Part shown: piece by piece, positions 51,064 through 58,808 of the stretch | How the letters are laid out: each line of letters starts with the position of its first letter | How positions within the stretch are numbered: the first letter of the stretch is position 1 | Source of the DNA: Escherichia sp. E4742 | Lineage (GTDB): Bacteria > Pseudomonadota > Gammaproteobacteria > Enterobacterales > Enterobacteriaceae | Direction of reading: 5' to 3' | DNA: 64,000 nucleotides | Assembly: GCF_005843885.1 (NCBI RefSeq) | Contig: NZ_CP040443.1 | Coordinates: 2,046,001 to 2,110,000 of the forward strand | Program-made: the position numbers and the translations under genes | Notes under the pieces: model-generated | The model's input: only the letters and a program-made list of their open reading frames with translations | Told to the model about the DNA's origin: nothing | Databases searched by the model: none

Positions 51064-51093
51064 TGTAGTACAACAATATAAATTTGTACTACA
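51064..51093 (+). promoter_or_regulatory. DgoR operator (perfect inverted repeat)
   Basis: TGTAGTACAA (51064-51073) and TTGTACTACA (51084-51093) are perfect inverted repeats separated by 10 bp. A partial copy GTACTACAAAG lies near 51129. GntR/FadR-type regulators bind such sites, and DgoR is known to bind inverted repeats upstream of its own gene. Confidence 0.75.
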
Positions 51094-51202
51094 TTACGCG
51101 CACGGCAAACGCGAATGTCATCACGCTGGTACTACAAAGTTGCCGCGTTATGCATCGATCGGGGTAAAGTAGAGAAGAACATACAGAGCACAAGGACTCT
51201 CC

Positions 51203-51892
51203 ATGACTCTCAATAAAACCGATCGCATCGTCATTACGCTGGGTAAACAGATCGTTCACGGCAAATACGTGCCAGGCTCGCCGCTTCCGGCCGAGGCGGA
51301 ACTCTGTGAGGAGTTTGCAACCTCGCGCAACATCATCCGTGAAGTGTTCCGTTCGCTGATGGCAAAGCGGCTGATTGAAATGAAACGTTATCGCGGGGCG
51401 TTTGTGGCAGCGCGTAACCAGTGGAATTACCTCGACACTGACGTACTGCAATGGGTGCTGGAAAACGACTACGACCCACGGCTTATCAGTGCAATGAGCG
51501 AAGTACGAAATCTGGTGGAACCAGCGATTGCCCGCTGGGCGGCGGAGCGCGCGACTTCCAGCGATCTGGCGCAGATTGAATCGGCGCTGAACGAGATGAT
51601 TGCCAACAATCAGGATCGCGAGGCGTTTAACGAAGCGGATATTCGCTATCACGAGGCGGTACTGCAATCGGTGCATAACCCGGTGTTACAGCAACTTAGC
51701 ATCGCGATCAGTTCGCTGCAGCGGGCGGTTTTTGAACGAACCTGGATGGGCGATGAGGCCAACATGCCGCAAACGCTCCAGGAACATAAGGCGCTGTTCG
51801 ATGCGATACGGCATCAGGACGGCGATGCGGCAGAGCAGGCGGCGCTTACCATGATCGCCAGCTCGACACGAAGGTTAAAGGAAATCACATGA
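51203..51892 (+). CDS. dgoR: DgoR, GntR/FCD-family repressor of the D-galactonate operon
   Basis: The 229-residue protein has an N-terminal winged HTH (PLPAEAELCEEFATSRNIIR) and a C-terminal FCD ligand domain with the metal/ligand histidines in DIRYHEAVLQSVHNP and EHKALFDAI. D-galactonate releases it from DNA. Intact and apparently near-identical to K-12. Its stop overlaps the old dgoK start (ACATGACA). Confidence 0.98.
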   Translation: MTLNKTDRIVITLGKQIVHGKYVPGSPLPAEAELCEEFATSRNIIREVFRSLMAKRLIEMKRYRGAFVAARNQWNYLDTDVLQWVLENDYDPRLISAMSEVRNLVEPAIARWAAERATSSDLAQIESALNEMIANNQDREAFNEADIRYHEAVLQSVHNPVLQQLSIAISSLQRAVFERTWMGDEANMPQTLQEHKALFDAIRHQDGDAAEQAALTMIASSTRRLKEIT

Positions 51893-52010
51893 CAGTGTGC
51901 GACATCGCAATTGACTGGGGAATATCTCTATAATCCCCAGCGAGTGCCTCTCTCATGACGATAACCACAATGATATGCGTGGTGAAGAAACCCAATTGCA
52001 CGGCGCGCAG
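51889..52010 (+). pseudogene. dgoK: dgoK remnant (2-dehydro-3-deoxygalactonokinase), internally deleted and frameshifted
   Basis: The start overlaps the dgoR stop exactly as for an intact dgoK. The first codons read MTVCDIAIDWG, matching the DgoK N-terminus MTARYIAIDWG as I recall it. The frame then shifts near 51920 (about 85 codons lost). In the new frame from 51921 the DNA reads NISIIP and SHDDNHNDMRGEETQL, matching DgoK around residues 95-125. The original frame hits TAA at 51931. No kinase can be made. The rest of dgoK and most of dgoA are gone. Confidence 0.85.
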
Positions 52011-52087
52011 GCACCGGGCAATCCGTAGAACGTACCACGTAGCAGGCAGCAGCATTTGTTAAGGCGTATCGAGAGGCAGTGCAATGA
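52003..52087 (+). pseudogene. dgoA: dgoA 3' remnant (2-dehydro-3-deoxy-6-phosphogalactonate aldolase)
   Basis: In the frame ending TGA at 52085-52087 the DNA reads RAGTGQSVERTT, a TAG stop at 52040-52042, and then [14 protein letters not shown], the DgoA C-terminus as I recall it. Only about 27 of some 205 codons remain. The old stop overlaps the dgoD start (ATGA), showing the former translational coupling. The fusion to the dgoK fragment lies in GGCGCGCAGG near 52001-52010. Confidence 0.85.
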
Positions 52088-53232
52088 AAATCACCAAAAT
52101 TACCACGTATCGTTTACCTCCCCGTTGGATGTTCCTGAAAATTGAAACCGATGAAGGCGTGGTCGGTTGGGGCGAGCCAGTGATTGAAGGCCGCGCGCGC
52201 ACGGTTGAAGCGGCAGTTCACGAGCTGGGTGACTATTTGATTGGTCAGGATCCTTCGCGCATCAACGACTTATGGCAAGTGATGTATCGCGCCGGATTTT
52301 ATCGTGGCGGTCCGATCCTGATGAGCGCCATTGCCGGGATTGACCAGGCGTTATGGGATATCAAAGGCAAAGTGCTGAATGCGCCAGTCTGGCAACTGAT
52401 GGGCGGCCTGGTCCGTGACAAAATCAAAGCCTACAGTTGGGTCGGCGGCGATCGTCCGGCGGATGTTATCGACGGCATTAAAACTCTGCGTGAAATCGGC
52501 TTCGATACCTTCAAACTGAATGGTTGCGAAGAACTGGGGCTGATTGATAACTCCCGCGCGGTGGATGCGGCGGTCAACACTGTGGCACAAATTCGTGAAG
52601 CCTTTGGCAATCAGATTGAGTTTGGTCTTGATTTCCACGGTCGCGTCAGCGCGCCGATGGCGAAAGTGCTGATTAAAGAACTGGAGCCGTATCGCCCGCT
52701 GTTTATTGAAGAGCCAGTGCTGGCGGAACAAGCCGAATACTATCCGAAACTGGCGGCACAAACGCATATTCCACTGGCGGCGGGTGAGCGCATGTTCTCA
52801 CGCTTCGATTTTAAACGCGTGCTGGAGGCGGGCGGTATTTCGATTCTGCAACCGGATCTCTCCCACGCAGGCGGTATTACCGAATGCTACAAAATTGCCG
52901 GAATGGCGGAAGCCTATGATGTGACCCTTGCGCCGCACTGTCCGCTCGGACCGATTGCACTGGCGGCTTGCCTGCATATCGACTTTGTCTCCTATAACGC
53001 GGTACTTCAGGAACAAAGTATGGGCATTCACTACAACAAAGGTGCGGAGTTACTCGACTTTGTGAAAAACAAAGAGGACTTCAGCATGGTCGGCGGCTTC
53101 TTTAAACCGCTAACGAAACCGGGCTTAGGCGTGGAAATCGACGAAGCCAAAGTTATTGAGTTCAGTAAAAATGCCCCGGACTGGCGTAATCCGCTCTGGC
53201 GTCATGAAGATAACAGCGTAGCAGAGTGGTAA
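52084..53232 (+). CDS. dgoD: DgoD, D-galactonate dehydratase
   Basis: This 382-residue enolase-superfamily enzyme (mandelate-racemase subgroup) dehydrates D-galactonate to 2-keto-3-deoxygalactonate. Metal ligands are in LDFHGRV and FIEEPV, and the capping domain is at the N-terminus. Intact. Its former translational coupling to dgoA is broken, because the dgoA remnant is not translated through. The remaining upstream ribosome site is weak (CGAGAGGCAGTGCA). Confidence 0.96.
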
Positions 53233-53351
53233 TTCCTGCCACGTAAGCCCCTCATCGGGCAATAAAACTTTAATACAAAAATATAACCCTCTGTACATTA
53301 CAGGGCATGGTGAGCGGCTTCGCTATGCCCAAAATCTGGAGACAGCTCGCT

Positions 53352-54644
53352 ATGGATATTCCCGTTAATGCAGCAAAGCCGGGGCGTCGGCGTTATCTGA
53401 CGCTGGTGATGATCTTTATTACGGTGGTCATTTGTTATGTCGACCGTGCTAACCTGGCCGTGGCTTCCGCCCATATTCAGGAAGAGTTCGGCATTACGAA
53501 AGCGCAAATGGGCTATGTATTTTCGGCCTTCGCCTGGCTTTATACCTTATGTCAGATCCCCGGCGGTTGGTTTTTAGATCGCGTAGGTTCTCGCGTGACT
53601 TATTTTATTGCGATATTTGGCTGGTCAGTGGCGACTTTATTCCAGGGCTTTGCCACGGGCTTAATGTCATTAATTGGTCTGCGCGCGATAACCGGTATTT
53701 TCGAAGCGCCCGCTTTCCCGACTAATAACCGGATGGTGACCAGTTGGTTCCCGGAACATGAACGCGCTTCCGCCGTTGGTTTTTATACTTCTGGTCAGTT
53801 TGTCGGCCTGGCGTTTTTGACTCCGCTGCTGATCTGGATCCAGGAAATGTTGAGCTGGCACTGGGTGTTCATTGTCACCGGCGGTATCGGCATTATCTGG
53901 TCGTTGATTTGGTTTAAGGTTTATCAGCCGCCGCGCCTGACCAAAGGCATCAGCAAAGCTGAACTGGATTACATTCGTGATGGCGGCGGTCTGGTGGATG
54001 GTGATGCGCCGGTGAAGAAAGAGGCGCGTCAGCCGTTAACAGCCAAAGACTGGAAACTGGTGTTCCATCGTAAACTGATCGGCGTCTATCTTGGGCAATT
54101 TGCGGTGGCTTCTACACTGTGGTTTTTCTTAACCTGGTTCCCGAACTATTTAACCCAGGAAAAAGGAATCACCGCGCTGAAAGCGGGCTTTATGACCACG
54201 GTGCCGTTCCTGGCTGCGTTTGTTGGTGTACTGCTCTCAGGCTGGGTTGCGGATCTGCTGGTGCGTAAGGGCTTTTCACTGGGCTTTGCGCGTAAAACGC
54301 CAATTATCTGCGGTTTGCTAATCTCTACCTGCATTATGGGCGCTAACTACACCAATGACCCGATGATGATTATGTGCCTGATGGCACTGGCATTCTTCGG
54401 CAACGGTTTTGCTTCTATTACCTGGTCGCTGGTCTCTTCTCTGGCGCCGATGCGCCTGATTGGTTTAACCGGTGGCGTGTTTAACTTCGCCGGTGGTTTG
54501 GGCGGGATCACCGTTCCGCTGGTGGTGGGTTATCTGGCGCAGGGTTACGGTTTCGCTCCTGCACTGGTTTATATTTCCGCCGTCGCGTTGATTGGCGCGC
54601 TCTCTTACATCCTGCTGGTGGGCGATGTGAAGCGCGTTGGTTAA
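53352..54644 (+). CDS. dgoT: DgoT, D-galactonate MFS transporter
   Basis: The 430-residue transporter of the anion:cation symporter family has 12 helices. It imports D-galactonate with protons. The N-terminal segment AKPGRRRYLTLVMIFITVV and the charged RDRANL-like loop CYVDRANLAVA are typical. Start chosen at 53352 (ATGGATATTCCC). A start 15 codons upstream is in frame but less well supported. Its stop overlaps the convergent cbrA stop. Confidence 0.96.
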   Translation: MDIPVNAAKPGRRRYLTLVMIFITVVICYVDRANLAVASAHIQEEFGITKAQMGYVFSAFAWLYTLCQIPGGWFLDRVGSRVTYFIAIFGWSVATLFQGFATGLMSLIGLRAITGIFEAPAFPTNNRMVTSWFPEHERASAVGFYTSGQFVGLAFLTPLLIWIQEMLSWHWVFIVTGGIGIIWSLIWFKVYQPPRLTKGISKAELDYIRDGGGLVDGDAPVKKEARQPLTAKDWKLVFHRKLIGVYLGQFAVASTLWFFLTWFPNYLTQEKGITALKAGFMTTVPFLAAFVGVLLSGWVADLLVRKGFSLGFARKTPIICGLLISTCIMGANYTNDPMMIMCLMALAFFGNGFASITWSLVSSLAPMRLIGLTGGVFNFAGGLGGITVPLVVGYLAQGYGFAPALVYISAVALIGALSYILLVGDVKRVG

Positions 54645-55705
54645 TCTCTCGACTGTGGAATATGTGCAATGCCACTGCGCATAATCCACTTTCTTAAGGC
54701 CGGTGCGGTCAGGCACCGGCTTTTTACTATCTTGCCGTAGAGTTTTAAACGCAGTTTGCGGGTGGCGTGCCAGTAAGTGGCGTTGATCTTCTCTGGCTGC
54801 TTCAGTAACACCGAACGCAGAATCTCTGCGCTATCCAGCGCATAGCTAATTCCCTCCAGCGAGCTGGCGCTGATAAATCCCGCCGCTTCACCAATAAGAA
54901 AAGCGTTGTCCTTACCGCAGACAAAATCCTGCCTGCGTGAGGGAAACAGCACCGTGCATTTTTCGCTTTTCACCGCTTTACCAAACTGGAACTGAAAGGC
55001 GCTCATTTTCTCTTTCAGTGCTGTGAAACGCGCCTGGCCATCTTTCATCGGATAGGCGCCGCCAAAGATAAAATAACCGTCTTTGCTGATACTCCATGAA
55101 TAACAGTCAGTTATCGAATTATCAAAGATGCAGGAGTAGAACGGCACCGGATGTTTCTCTGCGAACCACTGCTGGATAGCGACATATTTACGAATCTGAT
55201 GATCCGGGTAGAGATGTCGCCGCACCATCGAGTTGGCACCATCGGCACCGACCAGATAGCGGGCGGTAATATGCTGCTCCCAGCCGTCTGCGCGAAAAAT
55301 GACATGCCATTTATCATCCTCTCGCCAGATTTTTCGACACAGGCTATCGTGGTAAATCTCAACGCTGGCCGGGATCAGCGATTTCATCCACAAGTCGAAA
55401 GCATGGCGATTAATATTGATATAGCTTCGCTGGTAGTTACGCGTGAGCGATGCGGCGACGTCGACGGTTTTGACGCTGAAAATCTGCGGGTTGGCGATCA
55501 CATCGACAGGAAGCGTCAGTCCATCGCGAATAAAAGAACGCTGCGCGTCCGGTGCCAGCAGACCGCCACAAGGTTTGCTGAAACCTTCAGTACCGCACTG
55601 GTGCTTTTTATCCAGCGCGATCACCTGCATTTTGCCTGCTAACTTTCGCGCCAACGCCGACCCTGCCGGGCCGAGGCCAATAATCGCCACGTCAAAATGT
55701 TCCAT
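54641..55705 (-). CDS. cbrA: CbrA, FAD-dependent oxidoreductase linked to colicin M resistance
   Basis: This 354-residue flavoprotein of the geranylgeranyl-reductase-like group has the FAD motif IIGLGPAGSALARKLAG at about 8-24, VGADGANSMVRRHL, and LIGEAAGFISASS. In E. coli its expression, via CreBC, changes resistance to colicins M and E2. Start chosen at 55705 (ATGGAACATTTT). Its 3' end overlaps the dgoT stop and contains the dgoT terminator hairpin. Confidence 0.94.
   Translation of the reverse strand: MEHFDVAIIGLGPAGSALARKLAGKMQVIALDKKHQCGTEGFSKPCGGLLAPDAQRSFIRDGLTLPVDVIANPQIFSVKTVDVAASLTRNYQRSYININRHAFDLWMKSLIPASVEIYHDSLCRKIWREDDKWHVIFRADGWEQHITARYLVGADGANSMVRRHLYPDHQIRKYVAIQQWFAEKHPVPFYSCIFDNSITDCYSWSISKDGYFIFGGAYPMKDGQARFTALKEKMSAFQFQFGKAVKSEKCTVLFPSRRQDFVCGKDNAFLIGEAAGFISASSLEGISYALDSAEILRSVLLKQPEKINATYWHATRKLRLKLYGKIVKSRCLTAPALRKWIMRSGIAHIPQSRD
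54699..54725 (+). terminator. dgoT terminator lying inside the cbrA 3' coding region
   Basis: GCCGGTGC (54699-54706) pairs with GCACCGGC (54713-54720), then five T. It is 55 bp after the dgoT stop but within antiparallel cbrA codons. Confidence 0.8.
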
Positions 55706-55772
55706 CTTTTCACTCACATTCATCACGATGGCAAAAGACTAATGTCTGAAAGTGAAGTCCTTGTGAAGTATG

Positions 55773-57020
55773 ATGGCGGGAACCGTTTTGTATCAGGACC
55801 GCGCCATGAAACAGATAACCTTTGCTCCCCGTAATCACCTGCTCACCAATACCAATACCTGGACGCCCGACAGCCAGTGGCTGGTGTTTGATGTGCGGCC
55901 TTCTGGCGCGTCGTTTACCGGCGAGACCATTGAGCGTGTGAATATCCATACCGGCGAGGTCGAGGTTATCTACCGTGCGTTACAGGGCGCACACGTCGGC
56001 GTGGTGACCGTTCATCCGAAGTCAGAGAAATATGTCTTCATCCACGGCCCTGAAAATCCTGATGAAACATGGCATTACGATTTTCATCACCGTCGCGGTG
56101 TGATTGCTGAAGGCGGCAAGGTGAGCAACCTCGATGCAATGGATATTACCGTTCCGTACACTCCAGGGGCGTTACGCGGCGGCAGTCATGTACATGTCTT
56201 TAGCCCAAACGGTGAAATGGTGAGTTTTACCTATAACGACCACGTGCTGCATGAACGCGATCCAGCGCTGGATTTGCGAAACGTCGGGGTGGCTGCGCCG
56301 TTTGGTCCGGTCAATGTGCAAAAGCAGCATCCGCGTGAATACAGCGGTAGCCACTGGTGCGTGCTGGTGAGTAAAACAACGCCCACGCCGCAGCCTGGCA
56401 GTGATGAAATCAATCGTGCTTATGAAGAAGGATGGGTAGGAAACCACGCTCTGGCGTTTATTGGCGATACGCTTTCGCAAAAGGGCGAGAAAGTGCCGGA
56501 GCTGTTTATTGTTGAATTGCCGCAAGATGAAAACGGCTGGAAATTGCCGGGCGACGCGCCGTTAAGCGGAACGGAATCAACTCTGCCCGCGCCACCGCGT
56601 GGCGTCGTGCAGCGACGTTTAACCTTTACCCACCATCGGGCTTATCCGGGGTTAGCCAACGTCCCGCGCCACTGGGTGCGCTGTAATCCGCAGGGTACGC
56701 AAATCGCGTTTTTAATGCGTGATGATAACGGCATTGTGCAACTGTGGCTTATCTCGCCACAGGGCGGTGAGCCGCACCAGTTAACCCATAACAAAACGGA
56801 TATTCAGTCTGCATTTAACTGGCATCCGTCAGGAGAATGGCTGGGCGTTGTGCTGGATAACCGTATTGCCTGCGTACACGCGCAAAGCGGCGAAGTTGAG
56901 TATTTAACCGAAAATCACGCCAACTCACCTTCGGCGGACGCGGTGGTCTTCTCGCCGGATGGTCAATGGCTGGCGTGGATGGAAGCTGGCCAGTTGTGGA
57001 TAACCAAAACTGGCCGTTAA
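55773..57020 (+). CDS. yidR: YidR, predicted beta-propeller protein
   Basis: The 415-residue protein is made of WD/TolB-like blades (WTPDSQWLVFDVRPSG, FNWHPSGEWLGVVLDN, FSPDGQWLAWMEAGQLW). It has similarity to oligogalacturonate-lyase-type propellers. There is no signal peptide, so it is cytoplasmic. Function is unproven. A start at 55806 (ATGAAACAGATA, with AGGA eight bases before) would give 404 residues and is a serious alternative. Confidence 0.9.
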   Translation: MAGTVLYQDRAMKQITFAPRNHLLTNTNTWTPDSQWLVFDVRPSGASFTGETIERVNIHTGEVEVIYRALQGAHVGVVTVHPKSEKYVFIHGPENPDETWHYDFHHRRGVIAEGGKVSNLDAMDITVPYTPGALRGGSHVHVFSPNGEMVSFTYNDHVLHERDPALDLRNVGVAAPFGPVNVQKQHPREYSGSHWCVLVSKTTPTPQPGSDEINRAYEEGWVGNHALAFIGDTLSQKGEKVPELFIVELPQDENGWKLPGDAPLSGTESTLPAPPRGVVQRRLTFTHHRAYPGLANVPRHWVRCNPQGTQIAFLMRDDNGIVQLWLISPQGGEPHQLTHNKTDIQSAFNWHPSGEWLGVVLDNRIACVHAQSGEVEYLTENHANSPSADAVVFSPDGQWLAWMEAGQLWITKTGR

Positions 57021-57021
57021 A

Positions 57022-57354
57022 TCAGTTCACGGGCATTCTGGCTGGTGGAATGACGGCATTGATGGCTTGCGCGTCGGCTTCGCTTTTTTCCACGCGCGAG
57101 CGCACTGAACTGTCTTTGCGGAACGCATCCCATGGCAGAAGTAGCGTATCCATGACTGCGGTAAATGGCATATCGAGAATTGCCAGCGATTTGGTTCCCC
57201 AGTTTGTTGTGTCATCACCAATCATGGTGGCACTGGCGCGGGTGCCGGGATACGTTCCCTCCTTCCCTCCGGTATGGGACATTACGCTGGAGCATCCTCC
57301 GAGTAATGCCATTCCGCTGCATATCATGAACGCTAACAACACATTTCTTATCAT
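57022..57354 (-). CDS. yidQ: YidQ, DUF1375-family lipoprotein
   Basis: This 110-residue protein has a lipobox in LLGGCSSVMSHTGG after a short signal. The family is anchored at the outer or inner membrane and has unknown function. Start chosen at 57354 (ATGATAAGAAAT on the minus strand). An open frame extends 26 codons upstream without a likely ribosome site. It is convergent with yidR, 1 bp apart. Confidence 0.92.
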   Translation of the reverse strand: MIRNVLLAFMICSGMALLGGCSSVMSHTGGKEGTYPGTRASATMIGDDTTNWGTKSLAILDMPFTAVMDTLLLPWDAFRKDSSVRSRVEKSEADAQAINAVIPPARMPVN

Positions 57355-57527
57355 AATAAATTCATCTGTTGATCGTGGGTGTTGGCATGATGTGTTATAG
57401 CGATCCCTTGCTGAAAATAACATCATCATCATGTCGCACTGTGGCGGCTATCGCACTTTAACGTTTCGTGCTACCCCCCAGTCTATGCAATAGACTACAA
57501 ACTGCAAAAAAAAGTCCGTCGAAAAGA

Positions 57528-57556
57528 CTTGAAAAGTGCATATCCAGACCCATTTT
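57528..57556 (+). promoter_or_regulatory. ibpA sigma-32 (heat shock) promoter
   Basis: CTTGAA at 57528-57533 and CCCATTT at 57549-57555 match the sigma-32 -35 and -10 elements with about 15 bp between. It lies about 100 bp before ibpA. This fits the strong heat induction of ibpAB. Confidence 0.85.
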
Positions 57557-57562
57557 TATACC

Positions 57563-57658
57563 GTAGTCAATGAGAACACGCCTGATGGGTGTTCTGGCTA
57601 TCCGACCTGTCCATTGTGGAAGGTCTTATATTCTCGCTGATTTCAGGAGCTATTAATT
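57563..57658 (+). promoter_or_regulatory. ibpA 5' UTR RNA thermometer (ROSE type)
   Basis: The leader folds into several hairpins. GAGAACAC...GGGTGTTCT and GACCTGTCC...GGAAGGTC come first, and the last (about 57632-57653, TCGCTGATTTCAGGAGCT) covers the AGGAG ribosome site. ROSE thermometers control small heat-shock genes, and ibpA is the known E. coli case. Confidence 0.8.
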
Positions 57659-58072
57659 ATGCGTAACTTTGATTTATCCCCGCTTTACCGTTCTGCTATT
57701 GGATTTGATCGTTTGTTTAACCACTTAGAAAACAACCAGAGCCAGAGTAATGGGGGCTACCCTCCGTACAATGTTGAACTGGTAGACGAAAACCATTACC
57801 GCATTGCTATCGCGGTGGCTGGCTTTGCCGAAAGTGAACTGGAAATTACCGCCCAGGACAATCTGCTGGTGGTGAAAGGTGCTCACGCCGACGAACAAAA
57901 AGAGCGCACCTATCTGTACCAGGGCATCGCTGAACGCAACTTCGAACGCAAATTCCAGTTAGCCGAGAATATTCATGTTCGTGGCGCTAACCTGGTGAAT
58001 GGTCTGCTGTATATCGATCTCGAACGCGTGATTCCTGAAGCGAAAAAACCGCGCCGTATCGAAATCAACTAA
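57659..58072 (+). CDS. ibpA: IbpA, small heat shock protein
   Basis: The 137-residue alpha-crystallin-domain protein has [20 protein letters not shown] at the N-terminus, the crystallin core from about residue 40, and a C-terminal RIEIN (IEI-type anchor). It binds unfolding proteins in the cytoplasm. Controlled by sigma-32 and a ROSE leader. ibpB follows after 111 bp. Confidence 0.98.
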
Positions 58073-58183
58073 TTCCCTAAGGCCGCAGTGCGCGGCCTGA
58101 CATTTCCATGCTCGCCGTCAGGGAGCATATGCGAATCTTCGGATTTGCAGGTACTTACTCGCTTCTTAGAAGGAGAAATGACT
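58073..58183 (+). promoter_or_regulatory. ibpA-ibpB intergenic RNA thermometer region
   Basis: The 111-bp spacer holds GGCCGCAGTGCGCGGCC and TCGCCGTC...GGGAGCATATG hairpins, then AGAAGGAGAAATG before the ibpB ATG. A second thermometer here is known for E. coli ibpB. Confidence 0.65.
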
Positions 58184-58612
58184 ATGCGTAACTTCGATTT
58201 ATCCCCACTGATGCGTCAATGGATCGGTTTTGACAAACTGGCCAACGCATTGCAAAACGCCGGTGAAAGCCAGAGCTTCCCGCCGTACAACATTGAGAAA
58301 AGCGACGATAACCACTACCGCATTACCCTTGCGCTGGCAGGTTTTCGTCAGGAAGATTTAGATATTCAACTGGAAGGAACGCGCCTGAGCGTAAAAGGCA
58401 CGCCGGAGCAGCCAAAAGAAGAGAAGAAATGGCTGCATCAAGGGCTTATGAATCAGCCGTTTAGCCTGAGCTTTACGCTGGCTGAAAATATGGAGGTCTC
58501 TGGCGCAACCTTCGTTAATGGTTTACTGCATATTGATCTAATTCGTAATGAGCCTGAACCCATCGCAGCGCAGCGTATCGCTATCAGCGAACGTCCCGCG
58601 TTAAATAGCTAA
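58184..58612 (+). CDS. ibpB: IbpB, small heat shock protein
   Basis: The 142-residue paralogue of IbpA has [19 protein letters not shown], an alpha-crystallin core and a C-terminal RIAISERPALNS tail. It works with IbpA and passes clients to DnaK/ClpB. Start set at 58184 by AGAAGGAG; upstream codons in frame are part of the leader. Confidence 0.98.
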   Translation: MRNFDLSPLMRQWIGFDKLANALQNAGESQSFPPYNIEKSDDNHYRITLALAGFRQEDLDIQLEGTRLSVKGTPEQPKEEKKWLHQGLMNQPFSLSFTLAENMEVSGATFVNGLLHIDLIRNEPEPIAAQRIAISERPALNS

Positions 58613-58627
58613 TTAGCTATTCTCTTT

Positions 58628-58656
58628 GCCCCGCCAGTTTGGTGGGGCTTTTTTTT
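58628..58656 (+). terminator. ibpAB terminator
   Basis: GCCCCGCC and GGTGGGGC form an 8-bp stem, followed by eight T, 15 bp past the ibpB stop. Confidence 0.93.
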
Positions 58657-58808
58657 GCCTGCAATCTTCAACAATGTTTTAATTTTCGCCAGGTTAAGAT
58701 GTTCCGGCACTTTCTTTACCGTGATAATGTGCGCCATAAGGCAAATCTGCTTCACCGATTCAGCCATAATCCGTAGCAATTAAAATGTTATTTCAAGAGA
58801 AATGGACG

